Assembly (NCBI RefSeq): GCF_000379765.1
Contig: NZ_KB903431.1
Location: 573,788-637,787, forward strand
DNA length: 64,000 nucleotides
Source: Flexithrix dorotheae DSM 6795
GTDB taxonomy: Bacteria; Bacteroidota; Bacteroidia; Cytophagales; Flammeovirgaceae
Direction: 5' to 3'
Part shown: one piece after another, positions 25,909 through 34,461 of the stretch
How positions within the stretch are numbered: position 1 is the first letter of the stretch
Layout of the letters: each line of letters starts with the position of its first letter
Notes under the pieces: model-generated
Seen by the model: the letters and a program-made list of their open reading frames with translations, nothing else
Told to the model about the DNA's origin: nothing
Databases searched by the model: none
Translations under genes and position numbers: made by a program

Positions 25909-26496
25909 ATGGATAAACTTCAGATTAGCCCAAAGGCTAAGGCGCTCATATTTGATTTGGATGGCACTTTGGCGGATACAATGCCTACTCATTATTTGTC
26001 ATGGCAGAAAGTGGCTGAAAAGTACGGCTTTGAGTTTGATGAAAACTGGTTTTATGAATTAGGTGGAGTGCCCACAAAGCAAATTACAGTCCTTATAAAT
26101 GAAAGGTATAACCTAACCTTGGATCCAATTAAGATTGAGGAAGAAAAAGAAGGATATTATCTTGAATTGGAAAAAGATGTGCAACCTATCTTACCGGTAG
26201 TTGGCATTTTAAATGAGTATAAAGATAAAATGCCCATTTCCTGTGGAACCGGAAATATTCGGGAAATTGCTTTGCCTACACTCGAAAATATTGGTTTGGG
26301 AGGTGTATTTAAGATTTTAGTTACAGCTGAAGATGTGAAACATCCTAAGCCTTCACCAGAAACATTCCTGAAATGTGCAGAACAAATGGGAGTAGAACCC
26401 GAATTTTGTCAGGTTTTTGAGGATGGGAACCCAGGACTTCAGGCGGCTAGAGAGGCAGGAATGATTCCAACAGATGTCCGTCCATTTTTGAAATGA
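25909..26496 (+). CDS. HAD superfamily sugar-phosphate phosphatase or mutase
   Basis: The protein (195 residues) has all HAD motifs: FDLDGTLADT (nucleophile and acid aspartates), SCGTGN (motif II), KHPKPSPETFL with the motif III lysine, and VFEDGNPGLQAAREAGM (motif IV). The cap is the alpha-helical type of the beta-phosphoglucomutase/YqaB group. Such enzymes act on small sugar phosphates such as fructose-1-phosphate; the exact substrate cannot be read from sequence. A TAAATTTG box at 25883-25890 fits a -7 element but the -33 box is weak (TTTT). It is convergent with the helicase gene, which ends 12 bp beyond its stop. Confidence 0.85.
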   Translation: MDKLQISPKAKALIFDLDGTLADTMPTHYLSWQKVAEKYGFEFDENWFYELGGVPTKQITVLINERYNLTLDPIKIEEEKEGYYLELEKDVQPILPVVGILNEYKDKMPISCGTGNIREIALPTLENIGLGGVFKILVTAEDVKHPKPSPETFLKCAEQMGVEPEFCQVFEDGNPGLQAAREAGMIPTDVRPFLK

Positions 26497-26507
26497 GGGT
26501 GAATTGT

Positions 26508-28970
26508 TCAATCCAGCTCCAGGGATCGTTCCAGTTTTAATTGCATTTTTTTGATTTGAGATTCAATATTTTCAGAACTTAATTTTTCCCTTCTACGATC
26601 CACTAAAATGGGAAAACCAAAGGGAGTTATTTTGTGGGGCTTTTTGAGAATTAGTTTTTGATACTTAATTTTTTCCAATGCTTTTAACAAACGATCCTGC
26701 TCGAGTTGTACATCAATTACCTCATCAAATGCCTGTTGGATAAGCAGATTTTCATGATCGTATTCTGTAAAGACTTTAAATAATAATTCAGTAGAAGATT
26801 GCAGATGCCGGCTCGAAACGGCTTTTCCGGGATAACCCTGAAAAACTAAACCGGAAATGGCAGAAATTTCCCTAAATCTTCGTCTGGCCATTTCTGTTTT
26901 ATTCAGGCTTTGTTCAATGTCAAAAACCAGGTTATTGATGGTAAATAAATCCAACTCCAGGGCATGTTTAAGTGGGATTTCAGTGTCGGCCAAAATTTCG
27001 AAACCGTAATCATTCATGGCAAATGAGAAGGTAATGGGTGTGAGTTGGGAAATGCGATAACAAACTACTGCCGCAAGGACTTCATGGACTAAACGCCCTT
27101 CAAACGGATAGAAAAACACATGATAGCCTTCTTCGCTTTTTACCTGTTCGATTAGAAATTCATCCGTTTTGGGAATATGCGATAACCTGTTTTGAAGATC
27201 GAGTATTGGCCTTATTTTTTTAATCTCAATATCTTTTGGGGCTAAATGTGTATCCAGTTTTTCCCTAATTAATTGGGCCAATTCTGAAGAGAGCGGCATT
27301 CTTGCTCCTGTCCATCTGGGAACCTGTCCCGTTTTTTTATTACTCCTCTTTACAAAGGCAGTAATGCGATCCATTTTAATAAATTCCAGATTTTTTCCTG
27401 CAAAGAAAAATACATCACCAGGATTTAGTTTTGATACAAAATACTCCTCAACCGTCCCCACATACCCTCCCGATTTAAACTTTATTTTAATCATTGGTTC
27501 GCTTACAATTGTACCCATTGAAAGTCGGTGTTGGAGGGCCACTTTTTTAGAATTCACAAAGTAAAAATCACCTTCTCTTTCTACTTTTTTATATTCATCA
27601 TAGGCATGCAAACTGCTTCCTCCTGTGGTAATTAATTGTAAACACCAATTCCAGTCATCCTCGGTAATTGTTTGATAGGCATAAGTTTTCTTGATTTCCC
27701 TGAAAATTTCCTTTTCATAAAACCCATCAGATAGGGCAAGGGTCACCAGATATTGAATTAAAACATCAAGTGGCTTTATTATTGGTGTCCGGGCTTCCAT
27801 ATGATCCAGCACATCCTCTTCAGTGACTTCCTTTACAGCCTGTCTTAATGCTGCCGATTCCATTAATTCCAGGGAATGGGTGGGCAAAAAATAAATCTGA
27901 CTCAGAGCATCCGGGCGATGTCCACTTCTTCCGGCCCTTTGCAAAAAACGCCCAACTCCTTTGGGGCCTCCAACCTGGATAACCGTTTCCACTGGCCTGA
28001 AATCGACACCAAGGTCCAAAGAGGAAGTACAAACCACTACCTTTAATTTACCCAAATGAAGATTATCCTCTACCCAGTTTCTGATTTTGGTATCCAGTGA
28101 ACCATGATGCATAGCGGCCAAACCGGCAAATTGAGGAGCGATATCCATTAATTTCTGATACCAAATCTCAGTTTGAGCTCTGGTATTGGTAAAAATTAAG
28201 GTGGATTGACTTTTTTCCAGAATTGGAATTATTTTGGAAATTAGGTTAGTGCCCAGATGACCTGCCCAGGGAAACTTTTCCACTTCATCCGGTAAAATAG
28301 CTTCAACAGATATCCTTTTATTAATACCAGCACGAACTATTTCATATTTGTCACCGCATAAAACTCTTCCTGCTTCTTCCAGATTTCCAATAGTTGCAGA
28401 AATACCCCAGGTTTGCATTTTTGGTTGAATGGTTCTCAATCGGGAAAGACCCAATTCCACCTGAATTCCCCGTTTACTCCCAATCAATTCGTGCCATTCA
28501 TCTACAATTACTGCTTTCAGGTTTTTGAATATTTGACCATAATTTTTCTGGGTTAATAAGATATGTAAACTTTCCGGAGTGGTAATCAGACATTCGGGCA
28601 TTTTTCTTTTTTGCCTTTGCTTTTCTTTTGTGGAGGTGTCTCCAGTTCTGAAGCCCACTTCCCAGGGAATACCAATTTCCTGACAGGCTTCTTCCATTGC
28701 CCTGTGAATATCCTTGGTTAAAGCCCGCAATGGAGTTATCCACAGAATTTGTAATCCGTTTTTTTTAGCCTTCTTCCAATTTGGATTTTCCCGGATATAT
28801 TCCAGCAGGCAAGCCATCCAGAGGGCATAGGTTTTCCCACTACCAGTAGGGGCATTCAACAATCCATTATTCCCCTCCAGGTATTTTTTCCAGGTTTTCT
28901 GTTGGAAGGAAAATGGCTTCCAGCCTTTTTCCTTAAACCAGGATTCAATAATTTCTTGTTGGTTATTCAA
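26508..28970 (-). CDS. Ligase-associated DNA damage response DEXH-box helicase (Lhr-like)
   Basis: The protein (820 residues) has the superfamily 2 helicase core in order: motif I NAPTGSGKTYALW, motif II VDEWHELI, motif III SATIG, TLIFTNTRAQTE, and motif VI GRFLQRAGRSGHR. A winged-helix/Lhr-core region and a unique C-terminal part (HVFFYPFEGRLVHEVLAAVV) mark the Lhr-like helicase of the ligase-associated repair cassette. It is shorter than classical Lhr (about 1500 residues), as expected for this subfamily. The start is a TTG at 28970, 11 nt after the omega-amidase stop, so it is probably the third gene of an operon. Ligase and exonuclease partners are not in the window. Confidence 0.92.
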   Translation of the reverse strand: MNNQQEIIESWFKEKGWKPFSFQQKTWKKYLEGNNGLLNAPTGSGKTYALWMACLLEYIRENPNWKKAKKNGLQILWITPLRALTKDIHRAMEEACQEIGIPWEVGFRTGDTSTKEKQRQKRKMPECLITTPESLHILLTQKNYGQIFKNLKAVIVDEWHELIGSKRGIQVELGLSRLRTIQPKMQTWGISATIGNLEEAGRVLCGDKYEIVRAGINKRISVEAILPDEVEKFPWAGHLGTNLISKIIPILEKSQSTLIFTNTRAQTEIWYQKLMDIAPQFAGLAAMHHGSLDTKIRNWVEDNLHLGKLKVVVCTSSLDLGVDFRPVETVIQVGGPKGVGRFLQRAGRSGHRPDALSQIYFLPTHSLELMESAALRQAVKEVTEEDVLDHMEARTPIIKPLDVLIQYLVTLALSDGFYEKEIFREIKKTYAYQTITEDDWNWCLQLITTGGSSLHAYDEYKKVEREGDFYFVNSKKVALQHRLSMGTIVSEPMIKIKFKSGGYVGTVEEYFVSKLNPGDVFFFAGKNLEFIKMDRITAFVKRSNKKTGQVPRWTGARMPLSSELAQLIREKLDTHLAPKDIEIKKIRPILDLQNRLSHIPKTDEFLIEQVKSEEGYHVFFYPFEGRLVHEVLAAVVCYRISQLTPITFSFAMNDYGFEILADTEIPLKHALELDLFTINNLVFDIEQSLNKTEMARRRFREISAISGLVFQGYPGKAVSSRHLQSSTELLFKVFTEYDHENLLIQQAFDEVIDVQLEQDRLLKALEKIKYQKLILKKPHKITPFGFPILVDRRREKLSSENIESQIKKMQLKLERSLELD

Positions 28971-28981
28971 TGAGGGATGAG

Positions 28982-29770
28982 TTACTGAATTGAAAATTGA
29001 TCCTGATCTAAATGAGCGGGAAATTTTTCCCTGTAAGTGATAAGTTTTTCTTTATTTAAAGAAAACACTTCCACGGTTTCATTCGATTTTAGGTCCAAAA
29101 GTGTATGGCCCAGATAATCACAAACTTTGGAATCACCAGCATAATCGATTTCGTTTCCATCTTTTCCAATTCTATTTACACCAACTGTGTAACACAAATT
29201 CTCAATTGCCCTTGCAGGAAGAAGTCCATTCCAGGCACTTGCTCTTCTTGCTGGCCAGTTGGCGATGTAAATCAGGCAATCATAAGTGTTATCACTAGTG
29301 TTTCTGCTCCAAACCGGAAATCTTAGATCATAGCAAACCATTGGGCAAATTTTCCAACCATTCAATTCGAAAATTAGTTTTTGTGTTCCTCCTGCAAAAT
29401 GATGGTGTTCATTTGCCATTCGGAATAAATGTCTTTTATCGTATTGTTCAAAGTTTCCATCAGGTCTCATTAAGACAAGTCGGTTATAATAAGCTCCATT
29501 TTCCTGCACAATATAACTTCCCATTACACTTGCTTTTTGCTGGGCCGCCATTTGCCTTAACCATCGAAATGTGGTAAAATTCATGGGCTCGGCCAATTTG
29601 GCTGTATTCATAGAAAAACCACTATTGAACATTTCAGGGAGGATAATCAGGTCACTTTTCTGTAGTTTTTTCTGGTTTTCCCAAAGTATTTCTTCAAGAT
29701 GATTGAGGTTGGCCTCTATATTTTCCCAATAGAGTTCCGTTTGAATAAGTGCTATATTTAGATTTTGCAT
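28982..29770 (-). CDS. Omega-amidase-like carbon-nitrogen hydrolase
   Basis: A nitrilase-superfamily enzyme of 262 residues. The catalytic triad is visible: Glu in LIILPEMFNSGFSM, Lys in EQYDKRHLF, and Cys in PMVCYDLRFPVWSR. The E-M-F-x-x-G-F and D-L-R-F-P motifs match the YafV/omega-amidase group, which hydrolyses alpha-ketoglutaramate or ketosuccinamate. The start codon overlaps the upstream aminotransferase by 13 bp. This pairing fits glutamine transamination followed by deamidation of the resulting keto acid amide, as used in methionine salvage. Substrate assignment is by family and context, not by residues unique to it. Confidence 0.88.
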   Translation of the reverse strand: MQNLNIALIQTELYWENIEANLNHLEEILWENQKKLQKSDLIILPEMFNSGFSMNTAKLAEPMNFTTFRWLRQMAAQQKASVMGSYIVQENGAYYNRLVLMRPDGNFEQYDKRHLFRMANEHHHFAGGTQKLIFELNGWKICPMVCYDLRFPVWSRNTSDNTYDCLIYIANWPARRASAWNGLLPARAIENLCYTVGVNRIGKDGNEIDYAGDSKVCDYLGHTLLDLKSNETVEVFSLNKEKLITYREKFPAHLDQDQFSIQ

Positions 29771-30906
29771 AATTTTTCAGCTGCTGTTTTTAAGGTCTCT
29801 TCATCTTTGGCGAAACAAAATCTTAGAATTTTATAGTCATTTTGCTTGCTGTAAAAAACAGAAACAGGAATGGAAGCCACTCCAATTTCTTTAGTCCACC
29901 TTTTGGCAAGGTCTTGATCAAATTCATCAGTGATTTTACCATAATAAACATTTTGAAAAAAGCTTCCGGAAGAAGGTGCAAATTCAAATCTTGAGGCTTT
30001 AATGGCTTCATTGAAAATGTCTCTTTTTCTCTGATAAAAGTCGGGAATGTGAATATAGTTTTCCGGATCTTTTAAATAATCTGCCAAAGCATATTGTACG
30101 GGAGTAATGGTGGTAAATGTCAACCATTGGTGGACTTTCCTGAATTCTTCTGTCAGTTCTTTAGGAGCAAGGCAATAACCAATTTTCCAGCCGGTTACAT
30201 GGAAAGTTTTTCCAAAAGAACCTGTTACAAAAGCTCGTTCTTTTAAAGTAGGATGGAGCATCAATGATTGATGTTTCTTTCCATCAAAAATGATATGTTC
30301 ATAGACTTCATCACTTAATAAAAAGATGTCTTTATCTTTTACAATTCGAGCCAGGCTTTCCAGATCTTCAGGACTCAAAACTGTTCCCGTAGGATTATGA
30401 GGTGTATTGATGATAATCAATTTGGTTTTGGAAGTGATGGTATTTTTCACCTTTTCCCAGTCAATTTGGTAAGCGGGCGGTTCAAGGGTAATAAATACAG
30501 GCTTTCCTCCATTAAGTTCCACCGTTGGGGCATAACAATCATAGGCTGGCTCAAAAATAATCACTTCATCTCCGGGACAAACCACCGCAGTAATTGCAGC
30601 ATAAATAGCTTCTGTGGCTCCGGAGGTAATTGTTACTTCAGTTTCGGGATGATAATCTATCTGATAATGCCGACTTACTTTTTCCGCAAGGGAGTCCCTA
30701 AAAGCCATCACCCCGGCCATCGGAGGATACTGGTTATAACCGCTTTTGGTGTAGTGGCATACTAGTTCTTTTAGTTTTTCATCACAATCAAAGTTGGGAT
30801 AGCCCTGGGAAAGATTAATGGCATTGTAATCATGAGCCATTTTTGACATTACGGTGAAAATGGTAGTTCCTACATTTGGTTGTTTACTATTTAGGACTGG
30901 TTGCAT
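29758..30906 (-). CDS. Aminotransferase, methionine/kynurenine type (class I/II)
   Basis: This is a fold-type I PLP enzyme of 382 residues. Motifs are INLSQGYPNFDCDEKL, TSGATEAIYAAITAVV, INTPHNPTGTVL, LSDEVYEHIIFDG and the PLP-binding Lys in GSFGKTFHVTGWKIGY. The pattern SQGYPNFD is characteristic of the methionine aminotransferase (YbdL)/kynurenine aminotransferase III group, which often uses glutamine as amino donor. The omega-amidase gene overlaps its 3' end, supporting a glutamine transaminase/omega-amidase route. The Lhr-like helicase follows in the same direction. The gene is first in this operon, with its promoter in the 30907-31070 region. Confidence 0.9.
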   Translation of the reverse strand: MQPVLNSKQPNVGTTIFTVMSKMAHDYNAINLSQGYPNFDCDEKLKELVCHYTKSGYNQYPPMAGVMAFRDSLAEKVSRHYQIDYHPETEVTITSGATEAIYAAITAVVCPGDEVIIFEPAYDCYAPTVELNGGKPVFITLEPPAYQIDWEKVKNTITSKTKLIIINTPHNPTGTVLSPEDLESLARIVKDKDIFLLSDEVYEHIIFDGKKHQSLMLHPTLKERAFVTGSFGKTFHVTGWKIGYCLAPKELTEEFRKVHQWLTFTTITPVQYALADYLKDPENYIHIPDFYQRKRDIFNEAIKASRFEFAPSSGSFFQNVYYGKITDEFDQDLAKRWTKEIGVASIPVSVFYSKQNDYKILRFCFAKDEETLKTAAEKLCKI

Positions 30907-31070
30907 GGATTTTTATACTTCAATTAGATTTGATGAAAAAATTTGACCCATCATTAATTTATAAATGTTCAAAAAGGGTTATTGTAAAGTTAATCATTCG
31001 CTATTAAACTACACTGTTGCTTCTTCACAATATCCGATATTAGAAATAGATAGATTTTAAAAGAAGGCAT

Positions 31071-31100
31071 AAAAAAAGCCCGAAAAATTAATTTCGGGCT
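31071..31100 (-). terminator. Intrinsic terminator of the small secreted protein gene
   Basis: The 9-bp stem agcccgaaa (31077-31085) with tttcgggct (31092-31100) reads on the minus strand into a T-run (A residues 31071-31077 on plus). It lies 33 bp beyond the stop of the 31134-31607 gene. Confidence 0.8.
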
Positions 31101-31133
31101 CTAAAGTAAGGATAGGATATTTAAGGAAAACTT

Positions 31134-31607
31134 TTATCTTTTTGCAAAGGAAATATCTTCAACAGTAATGAACTGACTACCTTCCGAACCATACTTAAAA
31201 ACTGGATAACTTACCGCAATTTCTTTTCCTTCCCACACAAAGGAATACATTTCACCAAGGGCCTCATTTTCGGTATGTGCATACCTGGGTTTTCCGAAAG
31301 TCTCTTCTAAAGTTGGAAAAGCATCTGCATTTTTATATTCAAAGCTTATAGAACATAGCTTTCCTTTATAAAAAGCATATCCTACCTGGGATTCCAGTTT
31401 CACTCCAAACAGTTCTTCAGCCTCTCCAATATCTACCATTCCCAGCTCTACATTTCCATAGCTAAATTCTTTTTTGAAATTTGGATGGTCTTTAATGTCT
31501 GTTCCAATAAGGTGACCAAAGATATCCTCAGGGGTTTGGGTGACTGTTTTTTGCCCAAACAGGCTTAAACTCAATAATATTAGTGTTAAGGTAAAAATTG
31601 TTTTCAT
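31134..31607 (-). CDS. Small secreted hypothetical protein
   Basis: The protein has 157 residues with a clear signal peptide (KTIFTLTLILLSLSLFGQ). The mature part is a compact alpha/beta domain (SYGNVELGMVDIGEAEELFG, KLCSISFEYKNADAFPTLEE, FGKPRYAHT, SFVWEGKEIAVSYPVFKYG). I know no family with certainty. The alternating strand pattern with F-G-K-P resembles small periplasmic proteins of unknown function in Bacteroidota. No cysteine lipobox is present, so it is probably soluble. It has its own terminator and a divergent promoter region shared with the cco cluster. Confidence 0.65.
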   Translation of the reverse strand: MKTIFTLTLILLSLSLFGQKTVTQTPEDIFGHLIGTDIKDHPNFKKEFSYGNVELGMVDIGEAEELFGVKLESQVGYAFYKGKLCSISFEYKNADAFPTLEETFGKPRYAHTENEALGEMYSFVWEGKEIAVSYPVFKYGSEGSQFITVEDISFAKR

Positions 31608-31938
31608 TCGGTTGAATTTGTTTGTTGTTTAGTGCCTTCATAGATTCAAAGAAGTTACCAGTTTTTAGTCAACCGCATTTAAAATAGTGGCTTATCTTAC
31701 ATAAAAGGTTTTTGGGAATTCTAAGGAGAAAATTCAAAGAATTCCAGATAAAAACCATATTAAATTGAATGGTATTTCTGCACCACCTTAGAATTGTTCT
31801 AAATAAAATGGAATTTCCCAACCTCAATCCATTTTATATGATAAAAGTCATAAATTGGATTGATAATCCTCATTAGGAAAAATACCAGCTTGGAGTTGAT
31901 TTGTACCTAATATTTTATTGACCTTCATTTTACTTTTT
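31608..31938. other. Divergent promoter region of the cbb3 oxidase cluster
   Basis: This 331-bp region separates the secreted-protein gene from ccoS. It holds an 8-bp inverted repeat, ggaattct (31715-31722) and agaattcc (31738-31745). I looked for an Fnr-type site (TTGAT-N4-ATCAA) and saw no convincing match. There is no copper ATPase gene (ccoI/fixI) here, although ccoS commonly follows one. Confidence 0.45.
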
Positions 31939-32103
31939 ATGAGTGTGCTTTTTATTCTAATTGCTGTTAGCTTAGTTGTTGCCATTGGTTTTCTGATGGC
32001 ATTTTTGTGGGCGACAAAAACAGGGCAGTTTGATGATGATTACACTCCGGCTATAAGAATCTTATTTGAAGAAGAAAAACATGAAAAATCCGGAACTGAG
32101 TAA
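31939..32103 (+). CDS. ccoS: cbb3-type cytochrome oxidase assembly protein CcoS
   Basis: CcoS is a small membrane protein needed for cofactor insertion into cbb3 oxidase. This one has 54 residues with a single N-terminal helix (SVLFILIAVSLVVAIGFLMAF) followed by WATKTGQFDDDYTPAIRILFEEE, the typical short cytoplasmic tail with the G-Q-F/Y-D-D motif. The ATG at 31939 is preferred over a TTG at 31918. The 3' end overlaps the start of ccoNO by 23 bp, which implies translational coupling. The usual upstream partner, the copper-exporting ATPase CcoI, is missing from this locus. Confidence 0.92.
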   Translation: MSVLFILIAVSLVVAIGFLMAFLWATKTGQFDDDYTPAIRILFEEEKHEKSGTE

Positions 32104-34225
32104 ACTAGACGTTGAATTCGAACAGTTTTCCTATGACAATGCCACCGTTAGGAAATTTATTATTGCAACAACAATTTTTGGTATCATCGGTATGCTGGTA
32201 GGGCTCACTGCCGCCTTTCAGCTTGTATTTCCAAGTTTAAATTTTGGTTTGGAATATACCACCTTCGGCAGGATCAGGCCGCTGCATACGAATGCTATTA
32301 TTTTTGCCTTTGTGGGAAATAGTATCTATGCAGGGATTTATTATTCTCTCCAGAGGTTATGTAAAACAAGAATGTTCTCCGACCTTTTAAGTTCAATCCA
32401 TTTCTGGGGTTGGCAGTCAATCATTCTTGCTGCGGCTATAACTTTACCTTTAGGTTTTACAACCGGTAAGGAATATGCAGAATTAGAATGGCCCATCGAT
32501 ATTGCCATTGCCTTAATTTGGGTAGTATTTGGTATCAACATGATTGGTACAATAATTAAAAGGCGGGAAAGACATTTATATGTAGCCATTTGGTTTTATA
32601 TTGCCACATTTGTTACGGTTGCAGTTTTGCATATCGTGAATTCTTTTGAGTTACCAGTTAGTCTTTTTAAAAGTTACTCGGTATATGCCGGTGTCCAGGA
32701 TGCTTTGGTTCAATGGTGGTACGGACATAATGCTGTTGCGTTTTTCCTGACCACACCAGTATTGGGTCTGATGTATTATTTTGTACCTAAAGCCGCCAAC
32801 AGGCCTGTTTATTCTTACAGGCTTTCAATCATCCACTTTTGGGCACTAATCTTTTTGTATATATGGGCGGGTCCCCACCACCTTTTATATAATTCCCTTC
32901 CGGATTGGGCTCAATCCTTAGGAACCGTTTTCTCAGTGATGTTAATAGCTCCTTCATGGGGTGGTATGCTCAATGGTTTATTAACCTTAAGAGGGGTTTG
33001 GGATAAAGTAAGGGAAGATGCAGTACTTAAATTTATGGTGGTTGCCCTTACCTGTTATGGTATGGCAACATTTGAAGGGCCAATGCTTTCCCTGAAAAAC
33101 TTTAATGCAATTACTCACTTTACCGACTGGACAATTGCTCACGTTCACGTTGGAGGATTAGGTTGGAATGGATTTATGGCATTTGGCATGATGTATTACC
33201 TCATTCCCAAGCTTTATGGAAATAAATTGTTTTCAATGAAGCTTGCAAATTTCCACTTCTGGATTGGAACACTTGGAATTATTTTCTATGCCATCCCCAT
33301 GTGGTGGGCAGGTTTTACCCAAAGTTCAATGTGGAAAGAATTTACTCCAGACGGAAGATTAACTTACGGATTTTTGGAAACGGTAACCCAGTTGGAACCA
33401 TTATATGCCTTAAGAGCTTTTGGAGGAGTATTGTACTTAATTGGAGTATTTGTTATGGTTTATAACCTTATCAAAACAGCCAATCAGGGTACCTTCATAC
33501 CGGAAGAATCAGCTTCAGCACCAGCATTAAGTAATGACTTTCAAAAACCCAAAGGAGAGCACTGGCACAGATGGATTGAAAGAAAACCTGTTCAAATGTT
33601 GGTATGGAGTTTTATCGCCATCATTATTGGTACAATCATCGAGTTTGTTCCAACATTTGTAGTGGATTCCAACATTCCTACCATTGCAAGTGTGAGGCCA
33701 TACACACCATTGGAACTTCAGGGAAGGGATATTTATATAAAAGAAGGTTGTTACAATTGCCACTCTCAAATGATCCGGCCATTCAGATCAGAAACAGAAC
33801 GTTATGGAGAATATTCCAAAGCAGGAGAATTTGTTTATGATCACCCATTCCAGTGGGGATCGAAAAGAACAGGTCCGGATTTGCACAGAATAGGAGGGAA
33901 GTATCAAAATTCCTGGCATTATAACCACATGCTGGATCCTACCTCTACCTCCGCAGGTTCAATTATGCCACCATATCCATGGCTATATGAAAGGGTAATT
34001 GATTATGAATCTACACCGGCTAAAATTAGTGCTATGCGAACCCTGGGAGTTCCTTATCCTGAAGGTTATGAAGACCAGGCAATTAATGACCTGAAACTAC
34101 AGGCACTGGAAGTAGTGGATAAATTGAAGGAGGAAAGTAATACGGTTACCAGTCCTGAACTGGAAATAGTTGCCCTGATCGCTTATTTGCAAAGAATGGG
34201 AACAGATATTAAGGGGACAAATTAA
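32081..34225 (+). CDS. ccoNO: Fused cbb3 cytochrome c oxidase subunits I and II (CcoN-CcoO)
   Basis: The catalytic subunit of the high-affinity terminal oxidase is fused to the monohaem subunit. The N-terminal 480 residues form the haem-copper oxidase core with the histidine ligands in RPLHTNAIIFAF, QWWYGHNAVAFFLTT, WAGPHHLLYN and IAHVHVGGLGWNG. A linker and a membrane helix (WSFIAIIIGTIIEFVP) lead to the CcoO part, where CYNCH (Cys557, Cys560, His561) binds haem c and MIRPF follows. The oxidase reduces oxygen and pumps protons at low oxygen. The ATG at 32081 overlaps ccoS; a TTG 15 bp upstream is unlikely. The fusion is known in Bacteroidota. Confidence 0.95.
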   Translation: MKNPELSKLDVEFEQFSYDNATVRKFIIATTIFGIIGMLVGLTAAFQLVFPSLNFGLEYTTFGRIRPLHTNAIIFAFVGNSIYAGIYYSLQRLCKTRMFSDLLSSIHFWGWQSIILAAAITLPLGFTTGKEYAELEWPIDIAIALIWVVFGINMIGTIIKRRERHLYVAIWFYIATFVTVAVLHIVNSFELPVSLFKSYSVYAGVQDALVQWWYGHNAVAFFLTTPVLGLMYYFVPKAANRPVYSYRLSIIHFWALIFLYIWAGPHHLLYNSLPDWAQSLGTVFSVMLIAPSWGGMLNGLLTLRGVWDKVREDAVLKFMVVALTCYGMATFEGPMLSLKNFNAITHFTDWTIAHVHVGGLGWNGFMAFGMMYYLIPKLYGNKLFSMKLANFHFWIGTLGIIFYAIPMWWAGFTQSSMWKEFTPDGRLTYGFLETVTQLEPLYALRAFGGVLYLIGVFVMVYNLIKTANQGTFIPEESASAPALSNDFQKPKGEHWHRWIERKPVQMLVWSFIAIIIGTIIEFVPTFVVDSNIPTIASVRPYTPLELQGRDIYIKEGCYNCHSQMIRPFRSETERYGEYSKAGEFVYDHPFQWGSKRTGPDLHRIGGKYQNSWHYNHMLDPTSTSAGSIMPPYPWLYERVIDYESTPAKISAMRTLGVPYPEGYEDQAINDLKLQALEVVDKLKEESNTVTSPELEIVALIAYLQRMGTDIKGTN

Positions 34226-34255
34226 AAATATTCAAAAACCTGAACTTGTTTGAAC

Positions 34256-34441
34256 ATGCTAAAATTTGTAAAACATCATATGGAATCAATTCTTGGGATA
34301 GAAATTTATCCTATGATTTCATTATTAATATTCTTTATTTTTTTCGTGGTGGTGAGTATTTATGTTTTTGGGCTTACCAAAAAAGATGTGGAGGATATGG
34401 GAAATATTCCTTTAAATGATGGATTGCCTGAAAAAGAATAA
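34256..34441 (+). CDS. CcoQ/FixQ-like small oxidase subunit
   Basis: The 61-residue protein has one membrane helix (IYPMISLLIFFIFFVVVSIYVFGL) followed by KKDVEDMGNIPLNDG, similar to CcoQ-like proteins of Bacteroidota that sit between ccoNO and ccoP. CcoQ stabilises the cbb3 complex. The ATG at 34256 is chosen over a TTG at 34250. Position and size support the call more than sequence, because this subunit is poorly conserved. Spacing to both neighbours is short (30 and 20 bp), so it belongs to the same transcript. Confidence 0.8.
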   Translation: MLKFVKHHMESILGIEIYPMISLLIFFIFFVVVSIYVFGLTKKDVEDMGNIPLNDGLPEKE

Positions 34442-34461
34442 TCGCTTAAAATATTAAAAAA

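Noticed and set aside
31608-31938. Fnr-type binding site upstream of ccoS
   Set aside because: TTGAT-like half sites occur, but no pair with correct spacing and symmetry was found.
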